Assembly: GCA_001557505.1 (NCBI GenBank)
Contig: LSAX01000005.1
Span: 620,001 to 684,000 of the forward strand
Source: Reticulascus tulasneorum
Lineage: Eukaryota > Ascomycota > Sordariomycetes > Glomerellales > Reticulascaceae
DNA length: 64,000 nucleotides
Direction: 5' to 3'
Each line of letters begins with the position of its first letter. Within the stretch, counting starts at the first letter, position 1. The translations under genes were made by a program, and so were the position numbers. Positions 34,772-46,585 of this stretch are shown here, piece by piece. The notes beneath the pieces are model-generated. The model saw only the letters and a list, made by a program, of their open reading frames with translations. It was not told the origin of the DNA and did no database searches.

Positions 34772-35775
34772 TCATCCACTAGCCACCATCCTCGGCCGAC
34801 CGTATGGATCGTACATATCGTACGTCTCGTCGTCTAGCTCAGGGAGCACCGGGTGCAAACTTATGTCAGGCATATAATGCACATGGTTCACCTGCGGCCT
34901 TATCCGTCCACGATTCGGTCCCAGGCTTGAAACTGCAGAGTGGAAGCTCGCCATACTGGACGAGAAGGAGATGGTGCTGAACACTGCGCTCACGCCTTCA
35001 TGGATGTCAGCTGCCATCTGTGTCCAGGGCCAGAAGGGGCTACTCACGGCGTCTGGAGCCGGGTCGGCTCTCTCCCTTAATACTAAGAGCGCTCTTCACC
35101 GAGCCGGCATAGCGGCGGATTGCTGTGTAAGGCTCTATCCGCTTGTGGTTGTTTTGCGTTTGATTGTTTTGCGTGTGATGCATAGTATCCAGCTTCCCCA
35201 GTAGTGAAGCTAGGGCTGATTTCATCCCCGACAGCTCCCTTTGCATCTCCAAGGTCGTCTGGGTGTGGGAGGTAGTATTTATACTAACAACACAGTCAGA
35301 TAGCTGGGAAGTCTGGCATGTCATGGTTGACTCACAAGTTGGCGACAGTAACGGCCATATTCAACGTCATCTTCTGAACCATGAGCTGCTCCCTCATCTC
35401 CTCAAACTCCTTCACCCTAAGACTCAATCGAATCCTCTGCCACAACCCCATCTTCGGTCCTCCAGCCGAATCTTTGCAATGGGCTCTCAGCGTCTTGTTC
35501 AGCGACTTGAAGACCCGGACACAATCCTCCAGTACGCTCTTCAGCTCCCCGACGGTCGACGCATGCAGCACGCCCTTGGCCGTATCCTCATGATCAAGAT
35601 AGCCCTGAAGCGTGCCCAAGACAGAACAGAAGCTCTTCAGATCCGTCGACAAGGCCTGCAGAGTCTTGGGCATGCCGCGCACGGCGTCAATCTGCCGGCA
35701 TATGACGACAGTAAGCTGTGTCGCGGCGACAATGAGGCCGACAATCCCGCTTATGGAGCTGATGGGGTCGGCCAT
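34772..35775 (-). CDS. Fungal STAND N-terminal (PigL_N-like) domain protein without NTPase
   Basis: Three exons: 35775-35336, 35283-35048 and 34983-34772; introns 52 nt (branch CTGAC) and 64 nt (branch CTGAC); 295 aa. The start MADPISSISGIVGLIVAATQL and the following ICRQIDAVRGMPKTLQALSTDLKSF match the helical fungal N-terminal domain of STAND proteins (azaphilone cluster protein L-type), which in larger proteins sits before an NB-ARC or NACHT NTPase. Here it is followed only by a coiled-coil-like segment (EEMREQLMVQKMTLN), a QTQNNHKR low-complexity stretch and a Pro/Asp/Tyr-rich tail. No P-loop follows. It may be a stand-alone signalling partner or a truncated relative. The third exon's acceptor has an alternative that would add nine residues. 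Confidence 0.72.
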
Positions 35776-36189
35776 CCCATCTCGACCCGGACGAGATGCA
35801 TCCCTCTGGAGGGCGATTACTCAAGCGAAAAATATCGTAGCGACAACCTTTGAACTGCTGTTGAAAGACCATAGGTTTGAAGCTTGTACGTCTCAGGGAA
35901 TTGGAGGTGGTGTTGAACTCAGCCACATCCGCCAGGATTCGCCCAACCCTTGCTGTATGCATGATGACTGCAAAGTCCTCGTGTGGCTTGTTTTCCCCCG
36001 CAGCTTTGTCACCTATCATCAAAATTTCACGAGGTTGAAGATGATTAGATTTATTGACATGTTCAGAGTCGTATGTAACGCCTATCTACAAGATGCAGAT
36101 CTAAGCCAGAAAACCTCTGGCCTCTATGCTCCGAACTCCGTAACAGAGATACCACGTAAACGCCAGCCCATATTCTAACATCAGCAAGC
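35776..36189. other. Intergenic region, 0.4 kb
   Basis: Upstream of the STAND-N gene and downstream of the MFS gene. Nothing recognised. Confidence 0.5.
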
Positions 36190-37955
36190 TCAAATTCGTT
36201 CGATCTGTTCCTCCGCATGCTCCTCATTGCGGCCCCCATGATCCGGCCCTGCCTCTAGCTGAGTCGGGGGCAGCCGCACAAGAGATAATATTCCTAGGAT
36301 CAGGAAACATAGAGAAGATACCCCCAAGTATGGTAGCGAGATCCAGGGCCCTCCCAATTTCATTCCCAGCGTGAATAACCCAGCCAGCATCGGTTGCGCG
36401 TACGTCAATCCAATTGTCTCAACCAGCGCTACAACCGTGTACAGCCGCGTTCGATGTGCAACATCAACAAACATGGCAGCGACACTCCGGGTGTAGCTTG
36501 ACCAGCCCGCTCCCAGGGCCATAACCAAAAGGCCACCAACAAACACGCCAATATGCGGCGCAGCAAACATGCTCATCGACCCTACCATAAGGAATCCGGC
36601 AGAGAGTCGACCCATAAACAGATCTCGTTGCCGTTCGTTGCCCAGTCGAAGCGGCCGTGGCATCGAACCGGACAGGAGAAGCTTGGAGAAAGAAGGCACT
36701 AGAAAGATGACGACTGTGAACTGTGCAAGGCCATACACAGCGAGCAGGTAGCCCGTTTGAGATAAGGAGATACTGAAGCGTTTAGAGGTGAATATTGTCA
36801 TGAACTGCATGGTAGACATGGTAATCGGGTAGCCAGCCATACAGGTCAGTAGGATGAGGATGAGTGCGCCTGACTTGAGAATGGATAAAGACTCCACGAC
36901 TCTTGCCAGTTGGTGTCTCATTGCGCCGATCAGACCCGGCTGAGCGAGAACCTCGTCCGCGAGAGGATCTTCCGGCTCTTCCTTGGTGGGCTTCGTCTCA
37001 GGAACGACGAGAAAGAGGAGTCCAGCGGCACCGGCGAGAATCACCGAGAACCACAGTAGCGGCCATGGGCCGGTCTTCACCATGATCCTGGCTGAGACCA
37101 CAGGGGAGATAAGGTTCCCAATCATACTGATAAGATGAATTTTCATGAATGCGTCGGCTCTGCGAGATGCATAAGTATTCACTCCTGTCATCGACGCGTA
37201 CTGGTGGCAAGACATACCTTTTCCCTTCCGGAAGGACATCAGATACCATGCTGAAGATGCTGGCGGTCAGAACAGCAACTCCTCCGCCGAGAGATATGCA
37301 CACCGGCCCGAGGAAAATAGCCTCTAGTGGTATGTTTCGCCAGAATGCGCACACCACGTTGAACCATACTTGATCGAGTACCATGCCTAGAATGGCAAGA
37401 GACGAGACAAATTTTCGACCGATCCTGGAAACAGTCAATCTCCGTTTAACCTTATTGAGCAGAATCCCTACCTATCCGCGACGATGCCCCAGGGGAACGA
37501 AAACATACAGCCTGCAATCCAATCAGTAAACGCAGCCATCGGGATCAATCGCACCGCCACTCACCAATGATGGCCTGTAAGCTGCTATACGTGGCAAATA
37601 GCATCGCTACCCTTGACTGAATCGCATCTCCTTTGCACAGAGACTCATCGATCTCACTCTTCGTCCCGACAAGATCAAAGTGCTGCCTACACACAATGTC
37701 CTCGACCTTCCTCGTCACGGGAATGACCCAGAAGCCGCCGCTTGCGGACGCAAGGAACGTGATGACGAGGAATATCCCTAGAATTGTGTTGGGATTGTGA
37801 GCCTGCGGTAGGTGCGGGTGAGGAAGGAACGAGCTGGCACGGCTGCGACTCGGTCTACTGGGTTCTTCAGTGAATAGTGGCGTCTCCTCCGTTGGGTCGA
37901 GCATTGATGCTGATGATAGGGACGAGTCGTCCGAAGCTGATGAGGAACGAACCAT
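36190..37955 (-). CDS. MFS transporter, 535 aa
   Basis: Four exons: 37955-37565, 37511-37472 (40 nt), 37424-37218 and 37159-36190. All joins keep frame: IIGCMFSFPWGIVADRIGRK and LPEGKRADAFMKIHL. The start ATG at 37955 follows an in-frame GTG. A Ser-rich N-terminal tail of about 60 residues precedes span 1 (ILGIFLVITFLASASGGFWV). MFS motif A is intact as GIVADRIGRK, spread over exons 2 and 3. The central loop is acidic (ETKPTKEEPEDPL). Twelve spans are predicted. Substrate unknown; the sequence is closest in feel to uncharacterised fungal MFS permeases rather than sugar or DHA1 drug pumps. Confidence 0.86.
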
Positions 37956-40900
37956 GATGCCGGTGCAGAATTTCGGGTGGCGTTCCGGACAGAGCTTGAC
38001 TGCCACCGATGCACCGGCGCCGTATGTGATTATATATGTATCGTGTTGATATCGGGGAACATCCAGAATCCTGCGATAGTCAGCTTGGGATGTGCCAACG
38101 CCGCTAAGCTACCTCGGGGATTGGTACGTCACGATTTATGAAACGTCCTCAGGAGTCGCCAGCACACTGGCTCCATAGCGCGGCAGAATGCGAATCAGAA
38201 TGCGAATCAGATTCCGATAAGACCGTCTTGGTACAGATGAGCTAAGACCACAGGCCAACATTCCCCAAATGGGAATGCATTGATACATGCTCGCAAACGC
38301 GTAAGCCAGAAGAGTGCAAATACATGCTACGACGCAGCATCGGCAGATAGGCCACTGCGGAATTTCAGGCCCTTGCTAAACCGCTACCAAACCACACTTG
38401 TGCAAAATCCTGCAATTTGCAATAAGACATATTGTTTCGTGGCCGGTGATGCGTACTGAGCTCTCCATCGCGGTAATAAGCCTGCCATTTTTGAGTAGCT
38501 TTTTGAGGAAGGTCGAGCGAGGTAGGATGAGAAAAAGGCCCAAAAGAGGACGACGTGGAGCCTGACGTGGCCCACGATTGCGTGGCTTCGAACCCCTGTG
38601 GCTTTTTGGGATCCGTCGATCAGCGCTGATGGGATGAAATGATTGGGAGGCTGCGTTAACGTGTGCATGAGGGCATCGGAGTCCAATGACGGTTCCTGCT
38701 ACTACGACGACATCCGAATTATGATAAGACAGCGATGCCACGGAATGACAATCTTAGTCAGGCATCCAGAGCTTGTCAGGACTTTATGCCAACCTCCCGT
38801 TCTCCACAGACGAAGCTAATATGATTCTTGTCGCACCTGGTGATTGTTTTAAGAATCGGGATGCTGGTTGAGAGAGGGAAGGATCTGGCGGGCGGTGATT
38901 GGGGTCTCGATGCTTTGGGGGACATCGGCGTTGTTCAATAAGCTTGAATGAAATCTCACCCTCGGAAAGGGATCAATTTGGCAGTACCTCAAACCTGAAA
39001 GCAGGCGGTTTGGGGGCTGCAAACCTGAGAAAATGACAAATTGACCTATTGCTGCGAGGAAGCGAGTCTCTGTAGCCACTGTCGCTTAAACGGAAGAATG
39101 ACCACTAGCCAGTATTCAGGAGGCTATCTGCCCAGAATACAGGATCGAAGCTGGCACACGTACTTGAAGTCAACTTTTGTCATAGCGATGCGCAATATTC
39201 ACCAAGCCAGGAATGCAGCCTAGTATTAGCGATCATCAAGTGCTATCACACAATGTCCAGCAACATGGAGCCTCATGGAGCTTCATAGCTTTGTAATAAG
39301 CTTGACTGGCTGGGCCATGAGAAACCCTCAATCGAGTAGCCAACACTGGTTGGATGAAAGGCCCAGGATCTGCTTCTCGGAACGGGCCAATTCCAGCTCC
39401 CACTGTTTGCGACATCGCCACCAACAGGGAGAGGCGCTGGATGTTGAATTTAACGCGCATCAGACCATCCTGGTGGCATAGCGGTTTTGCACTCCTTCTG
39501 CAGAGCGGAATTAACCGTTGCGAGGTGGAAAGCGAACGTGAACCCCCTTGGGAGTGTAGTCTCAAAGCCGAGTTGGGAAGTAAATGCGATCAATCACCAA
39601 CCAAATGAGTAAAAGTGGAATGCCCAAGGAAGGCAAAGAAGAAATATGAGGTCCTTATCAGGAACCATCAGAGACATTTCCCGGCCAAATGGTTCATCAC
39701 ATTTGATCTAATGGTGCTCAACAACGCAATCTCACTGTGTGCCAATCCGAGTCTCGAAATCGGGTTAGTAATCTGGTGTGAATAGGGCCTTTTCAGCAGG
39801 TCCTCCTTGGCGTTGTGCTTTGGGGCGGATCCGAGAATCCGGCAATCCGGATATGCCAGGCCTGTTGGGTCCCAGATATTGCCTTTATTCACAGGACCTG
39901 CAGGGGAACATTGGCACATGATGGCCAGAGCATGCCCCGGGTTGCATTCCGGGGCCCCATGATGATCGTTTTATGACCACAGCGCGACCTAGGCCTGAAC
40001 TGGAGCTGATGGGCCTCTCACATTGCAGACTCGGATGGAAAGAGTCGGTGGCACAGCTTCGAGGTCGCCGCTGATAATGTAACCTCGTCCTGGTTCCGTC
40101 GGGAAAAGTGTTTGGTCGTGGAGGCGAGTTGTTGGTTTCGTCTCTTCGATTGTATGATGGGTAATCGGGGTGCATTGTCTTGGGGAGAGCTGCGGGCCCC
40201 TTGAACGACGCTTCGTTTTCTTTCATCCAAGGTATATTATACCTATTGTCAAGATTCAAAGTAATTGCCGAAGACGATGAAGAGCGTGGGGGGCATCGAA
40301 AGCCGAGAGCCCTATGAAAAGCCTCTAAATTTTGTGTGACTCGACGCATGCATGGCATGTCAAGGACTAGGAGCCAATGGCATACTGCAGCTTTGAGAAT
40401 CGCCAGACGTCAACATTGTATGGCAACCTGAAGATACCGTCACCTTTCTGCACCTCTCCGTGGTGCTCGACACGAAGGATTTGCTCACAAAATCTCTTTT
40501 CTTCTGCTTCGGCATATCCACCCACTTCTCACCTTCAGCCGTTCCCACACCTTTGATGCGCCTGTAGCCATCCATTGTCTTCACCGAAGGTCTGTTCGCT
40601 TTAGATGGAGCCAATCATCGACGGTTACCATCCTAGCGTCAATCTCTCAGTGCCCCTGCGTTGCGACTGGCACAGACTAATTCCTCTTCGGCCCCTGCCA
40701 CCTGCAAGGCTTATTCCAGCGCCTGGTAGCCAATAATGGGGCATGAAGCGGACGACTCTTGTTTCCAGTAAAGTTGGTGTTGGCCCTGCCCTGCACAACA
40801 GGCGAGCGGCGAGATGAGCCCCATCGCGCTGGAGCGAGGCGAGATGTGTCTCAGCTCGCTTGAAACAGAACCAACGAAAGATTGCTCTCTCGAGGCACCC

Positions 40901-41407
40901 GCATGGGGTGGTGCTGTCAAAGTCACATGCAGCCAGCTTGGCGAAGTAGCTGCCCGACTCTTTCAGGCGTCCTCCAACACGGAAGCCCTGCTGCTGGCTG
41001 TTGTGACTGTTGTTACATGCTTCGTCCGTACGCGTACCAGGCTGCGGTGCTCAACATATATGCCTGGCTGCCTTCCCTGTCTTTCTCTCCCTGCCTGGTC
41101 TTGACTCTATTGTTTTTTTATTGCAGATTGCCAGCCCTCGCAGATCAAAGATTCAATAGATTTCACCGCAGGGAATCTCGTTTATCCACTTCGTCTTTCC
41201 CCATTTTGCATAGTCCTTCCTCTTGTTGTATGTTTGATGTCTGACACTCCCTTTCTCGCTCAGACAAGATCGTCCGCTCCAGGACGATCATCCACGCTTT
41301 CTGGCTCTTTGGCTGCCCAGAGTATCCACCCAACCTTGACATAAATCTCCCCCGTCCCCCCAGATTACGCTCGCCAGGCCCCCAATAGCTTTGTTCGTTG
41401 TACAACC
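37956..41407. other. Gene-poor region, 3.45 kb
   Basis: No gene accepted. A direct repeat of AGAATGCGAATC occurs near 38187-38212. Open frames at 38376-38741, 39236-39565, 39885-40358 and 40360-40614 on the minus strand lack family content; the last begins with ATG and has a protein-like stretch in another frame, see the rejected list. The 600 bases before 41408 are pyrimidine-rich and likely form the F-box gene's promoter and leader. Confidence 0.45.
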
Positions 41408-42016
41408 ATGGCGGAACAGAGCGTCGTGAGTGGAGTCGGCCGCCGGTGTTCTAGCAGGGGTTTCGAACGTCTCCCACCTGAGCTGAGGCAAGCCATCTTG
41501 AAAAGTCTCGACTATGGCACCCTCATCGCCCTCTCTCAGGTCAGCCGATACTTTCGCCAGAATGTCGACAGCCAGATGGCACCGGTCCTCGAAAAGCAGG
41601 CCTTTGTTATGCGCGCCGAGAGGGACTTTCCTCAGCACTTTCCCGACCGTCACGACCATCCAGGAAACTTCGGCTGCTATGTGTGCTATCGAATCCGCGG
41701 TCCAGAACACTTCGACGCCACGCCTCCCAGCAGTGCATCGGTGGACTGCCAAGGGAGAGCAGTTTCTGTAAACCACAGCAGAGATGCAACTGCTCGGACA
41801 AACAAGCTAGCGGCCCATCAAGTCCCGCTCCGCCGATTCTGTATCGACTGTGGGCTGAAATGTCGGCTCTACATGCCGGGTGATCTACTGGTCACGAAAA
41901 TGCGTCAGGATCTCTGGGTCTGCCTATGCTTCAGGGTCTGGGTCAAGCCAATGTTTTTGAGGTGCGGGACATGTGGTGCCGATTGCCCGTTGAGGGCCAG
42001 GATTCAGCCTCCATGA
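41408..42016 (+). CDS. F-box protein with Cys-rich C-terminal region
   Basis: Single exon, 202 aa. The F-box lies at about residues 19-54 (FERLPPELRQAILKSLDYGT, then SQVSRYFRQNV), the SKP1-binding module of SCF ubiquitin ligases. Downstream, CYVCYRIRGPEHF and RRFCIDCGLKCRLYMPGDLL match the short fungal F-box family in which paired CxxC-like motifs follow the box, and CGTCGADCP adds another near the end. The ATG at 41408 sits in a good context after an AT/CT-rich leader. Substrate-recognition repeats are absent, as usual for this family. Isolated in a gene-poor stretch. Confidence 0.8.
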   Translation: MAEQSVVSGVGRRCSSRGFERLPPELRQAILKSLDYGTLIALSQVSRYFRQNVDSQMAPVLEKQAFVMRAERDFPQHFPDRHDHPGNFGCYVCYRIRGPEHFDATPPSSASVDCQGRAVSVNHSRDATARTNKLAAHQVPLRRFCIDCGLKCRLYMPGDLLVTKMRQDLWVCLCFRVWVKPMFLRCGTCGADCPLRARIQPP

Positions 42017-45000
42017 AGAGAACAGGATATTGGGTACGAAGATGCGCACGGAAAGAGCCATCGGACCTTGGCGAATCTTCGATGGAGGTGTGTGCTATTG
42101 ACTGCCGTCAAGTCCTTTGAACTGACCGTTTTTGTCAAAGCTGGTGCAGTTCAATACTTATATGGAACACCCCAAGGACGAAGTCACAAATACTCTAGAA
42201 GCTGGACCATCTCAGAGTGGAAGTCGTGGATCCAGTTGGCATTCTAAATAAGGGAAGGACCTTACCCAGCACCTTCAACCGTCACCCAAGGTACCTAAGG
42301 TACTTTCGGAACCGTCTCCCACGATCCAGCATCTCTGCTCTGAGCAATACCCGAATCACTACCTATATGGGAAAGGCTTGACAGCCTCTCGTGAGGCGCT
42401 CCTAAATCTATTACGACCAGCAACGAGCCTCTGCAAGACATTGTGCCAGTCCAGTACCACCAAACGACGACAGATCTTCGCCGAGACGGGATCAACCCTT
42501 CCTCGACAACCACAGCACCATACCACCACGAGAAAAGCCACACAAGCGAAGAGCCTTTGAGGCGCCTCCTGCGGACTGTTTATGTAGCGGGGATCTTGGT
42601 TGGCTAGCATACACTCGAAAGTCGGATGGTCTGACTGCAGGCTGTGTCCCCTAGGGGGCCATCTTCCCAGCGCTGGCGGACCTCGCCTCTCCATTTACGG
42701 GCTGCATGGTGAAGAAGATTTGCAAGGATTCGTTAGGGTAGAAGCAGTCATTGGGTTTGGAAACGATGATGGAAGCCAACTAGTCACATGCATGTTTCTG
42801 CAGCCATTTCTTTTCCGAGAAGCCGCGGCAGCTGTGAGCTACCGCAGCCCACATTTCTTTGTCTTGGGATATGCAGTGCAATGTTTGCCCAACAATAGAA
42901 CGTGTTCCTTTCCATTACTTGCTCAAGTGTCTCGCATGTGAAGCCATCAACGTTCGATTTACATGGCTACGGCCTGGTTGGTGTGGGTGGCCATGACCAG
43001 GCTGGTGGCTGAGGCACGGCCGCCCAGAACTCCATTGATGCGGCTCGTGGCCACGCATTGCGTGACCTGCATACGACCGGTTTTAGTAACCGCGCGGCCG
43101 CAAAGCCCCGACCGAGTTTCTTGGTTCCTTACTTGCTACTGGGACACGTATCAAAAATAAACTTCATGTTGGTCCACAGCCGCCGACATGGAGTCCTCGG
43201 CTGCCATGTTTGCAAATCACATCCCCTCATCCCATCAGAGAGAATCATCTCCAACTCGCCAGATGAAACGGGTTCTGTCTTCCTGAAGGTGAAATCGACG
43301 GGGACGGCTTGATTTGTATTTGTTCAGAAGTGGATGACTTTGGAAAATCGTGACGGTTATCGGCCGAATCCCATCCGAGCCTTACGCGTCATCTCAAGCC
43401 AAGACAGCAAAAGCAGTTGGTGAACGAATGCATGATCTTGGAGCCATCCTGAATTAGTTCTGTACTTATGTTCTCTGCGTATTTGCCCCAACGCCTACCA
43501 AGCCACAATAACCTCATGCAGGTCTTCGTTTCCTGCTCAGCTGCGGCCCAACCCACCACGCACGCAGCTCCAGAAGACACGAATACAAAAAGCTTCCATC
43601 CGTTATCTGGTTCTCCCTTTGGGCCTCTCTCTCGAGTCACCCCTCTCGTCTCAGTAATGCTTCCATCGATCTCTGCTGTATCCACTTCACCCTGTGGGAC
43701 TTTCGTGACTTCTTCTCGCCCTTGTTCTATCCCTGTGGTGCTGCCTGCTGTGCCGTCGCCTTTGCGACTGGAGCGGGATTTGCTGCTTAATCTCTCAGAG
43801 CCCATATCATCTGGCAAGTTTTGTTTGTGTTGCTTCAGAGTTTCAGTCTGACTGTATCCCACAAGGTACTAGTTGGGACGCTATGAGATACTTACTGAAT
43901 TTGACGCAACGGGACTTGAAGGTGAATGTTTCACATGCCTGGTGCTGTCAAAGGAACCCGCCAATTGAAGACAGACAATGCGCTTATATAGGTTTCACGA
44001 ACATATACGGTGGTGACGATATGAAGTCTGTATACAAGTGGTTCACATGCTCTGAGAACAAAGAATGACTAGAAGGGTGCATATTGTACCAATCCATTCT
44101 GGGTTCTATTACGGGATTTCATACCAGGCGGAGTCGTCCATAGACCATCGATTTCCGGGTGTGTATAAATCACTGAGGATTGCAAGAGCAAGCATTGCAC
44201 AAAGAATGAAGCATGCATCTCCTACTTGAATGGCAGAAGGATGGAGCATGTGAGGCAGAATCAGACGAGGCCTCTCGACTTCGAGAAAAGTACTTAATGA
44301 GAGGGACTCATAATGACATGTGACACGGAATTGTACTTAGTTATACCGCAACATCCCGTGGGCTATGGTTCTATTTTCAGATCGATCGGACAATACGGTC
44401 TTTCTCTTGTTTGATAGCGAAGGTTGGCCTCCCACGGAGGGGGCAGCAGCGGCTTGCCCAACAATACGAACGAGCAAAGATCAACGCTAGCGTATCATTG
44501 AATAGTCTTTGGGTCCTAAACGAAGAAGAAATTTAAATATTGCAAGATGAAATATTGGTACGAACATCGTGATATGCGACTTCGGAGGTCGGGCGGGAAA
44601 GGGGAGGGAGGGATTGCACCAGCCACACCTTTCTCACATGTTTGCCTCAATCCGGGACATAGGATGTGGCTGAGCTGCGAACCACGCACAAGAACACCAA
44701 TGGATATTGGTACACTTTCCACGAACTTGGCTGCTCCTGGTATAAATTCCTCCTAGGCTTCAACCTCCAGAAATATACTAATCCTGCAGACACTTTCTTA
44801 TCGTGTAGATTAGCGGCCTTCCTTGGACTGCATACCTTACATAGCCTTTCAATCTGCTCCGGCTCGGTACCACACCCGCCCCTGGCCAAGGACCAGCTGA
44901 ATGAGAACTGTAGGATGCCTAAATCATCTAGGACTTACCTGCCACTTTATTTCGGTTGACAGGCTACGGTCGGGAGTGCCAGATGCTTGACCTGGACATG

Positions 45001-46024
45001 CCACTCGCTCCTTACTCATTGCCCGAGACAGAGCGCAGCCGCAGCCTCGGCTGCCTTGCGCCTTGAAATCGTGCGGCTGAAAAGGATCGAAATCGATACC
45101 GAACGCCTACTATGCAATATGCACTTCGTCGGCGCCCCCTTTGATAAGGCCTGTGTTGCGCTGGCACCAATTGGCATAGTCTGATGCAGACCTGGCTTGG
45201 TTCTTGCCCTCCATGCGTCACGCTATCATGCCACTATGACCAAGGTTACTTCTAATCCGGGATTATGCATTTGATGGACTGGAGTCTAGAAATTGGAACT
45301 TCGACGGTATATGGCCTCGAACAGATCTCAATGAGTCGAGTTTTCCAAGGCTAGCTCGATAGAAGGGCACCCAGTCATGAGACATAATGCCTTGCGGCAA
45401 GTATAAGAGAACAACGTTCACCGAGTTGATGCATGGGGTTAATAGTGTGGCTGCTATCTATGATGCAGAGTATTGATGAATCACACCGAACGGGCTGTTC
45501 AAGTGGCAATCACTCCTCGCACAGAAAGCTCTGTAAGGCGACGACGTTACAAAGAGGTGCTGCCTGCAAGGCCTGCGGCATAACGATTGATTTGACATCG
45601 GCCTAATCGAAGCCGTGAGCATGCCTAGGCTTGGATCTTTTGGTAGAAGGCAACTAAATGGCAATGCACGATTATCTGCCTGAATTCAGAGACCGAAACC
45701 TGGCGAACGTGGTGATGAGCCAGTGAGTCACATGCGAAAGCACGGGATGGGGGTGGTGGAAACAGCTTTGATTGACCCCAGATTCGTCTTGCAGACGTCT
45801 TAGCTAAGCCGGCACATATCAGAGTCTTTCCTACTCGTTTCCGTAGGCTCCAACGCCATCAGGCACCCATCAGTCCTACTGTTTGCTGCCTCTTCAGAGG
45901 CTCGCCATTATGCGGTTCCCGAATCAGAACCTGCATGTCTGACTAATAGTAGACTCCCTACTGCAAATAGTATTTCTTAGTCAGAATGAAGCTCTAATTC
46001 TGGGTCATCGGAACCACTCACTTC
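42017..46024. other. Gene-poor region, 4 kb
   Basis: Apart from one weak minus-strand open frame listed separately, no gene accepted. I looked for transposase, reverse transcriptase and tRNA signatures and saw none. Base composition drifts AT-richer after 43.9 kb. Confidence 0.45.
43389..43805 (-). CDS. Doubtful open frame, possible small membrane protein
   Basis: 138 codons from the first ATG in frame (MGSERLSSKSRSSRKGD) to the stop. Charged disordered N-terminal half (EQGREEVTKVPQGEVDTAE), a hydrophobic stretch KLFVFVSSGAACVVGWAAA, and a C terminus with CFCCLG. An opposite-strand frame of similar length covers the same bases, and no homologue is recognised. Retained only because composition is protein-like; it could be chance. 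Confidence 0.2.
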   Translation of the reverse strand: MGSERLSSKSRSSRKGDGTAGSTTGIEQGREEVTKVPQGEVDTAEIDGSITETRGVTRERGPKGEPDNGWKLFVFVSSGAACVVGWAAAEQETKTCMRLLWLGRRWGKYAENISTELIQDGSKIMHSFTNCFCCLGLR

Positions 46025-46585
46025 CTACAACTGGAGTGTCACCGTGAGCGTCTCAAGTCTCCAAGCAGTAGACTCTATTGTTCCTGTCGGCAGTACCAAA
46101 GACAATGTCGTGTACACAGTTGTCGTCAGTGTCGTTGTCATCGTTAGAAACCCGCCATCTAAGACAGTCGGAGTTGGAGCTACCGACGACAGCTTGATAA
46201 TGACAGTCTGAGGAGGTTTCTTCACAACGACAACGGTAGTGGGGCCGCCCGTGTCAGCCCCCGGGTAGTAATCGTAGCCTCCATACTCTCCATAAACTGC
46301 AAACTCTCTGTAGTCGCCATAGTTTCCATAGTCGCCTAAAGCGTCCTCTCTCTTTGGCAAGGGTGCGGCGGCTGGGGCGGAGTTTGCTTCAGAGTCGGCA
46401 ACCGGCTCGAGTAGTCGATTCAATTGCTCTTGAACTAGGCTCTCGCCATTGCGTGGATGAATCAGCCAGTTTAAGAATTGACCTACGCCATTTTTTATGC
46501 CGACAGCTATATGAAGGGGTGGTGGGATGGCAGTGACAGCGATTCCGGCGAGGAGGGGTGCGAGGAGGATTCGAGCAGGACGCAT
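46025..46585 (-). CDS. Small secreted protein with Tyr/Gly-rich segment and Kex2 site
   Basis: Single exon, 186 aa. Signal peptide at residues 1-20 (MRPARILLAPLLAGIAVTAI). A Lys-Arg pair at 78-79 (PLPKRE) is a candidate Kex2 cleavage site, directly followed by a Tyr/Gly/Asp-rich stretch at 85-107 with YGxY-type words (GDYGNYGDY, VYGEYGGYDYY). The C-terminal third is Thr/Val-rich (VVVVKKPPQTVIIKL, TMTTTLTTTVYTTL), like many fungal wall or secreted proteins; no Cys is present and no GPI signal is evident. Could be an adhesin-like wall protein, an effector candidate or, less likely, a single-core precursor peptide. Function unknown. Confidence 0.68.
   Translation of the reverse strand: MRPARILLAPLLAGIAVTAIPPPLHIAVGIKNGVGQFLNWLIHPRNGESLVQEQLNRLLEPVADSEANSAPAAAPLPKREDALGDYGNYGDYREFAVYGEYGGYDYYPGADTGGPTTVVVVKKPPQTVIIKLSSVAPTPTVLDGGFLTMTTTLTTTVYTTLSLVLPTGTIESTAWRLETLTVTLQL

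Noticed and set aside
38570..38640. GGTTCGAA-like box on the minus strand as a tRNA T-arm
   Set aside because: No paired T stem, anticodon arm or acceptor stem could be drawn around it.
40360..40614. Minus-strand ORF beginning MAPSKANRPSVK, with a protein-like stretch (RFCEQILRVEHHGEVQKG) in a second frame
   Set aside because: Joining the two frames needs an intron of about 29 nt, and neither part has a recognised family. Chance cannot be excluded.
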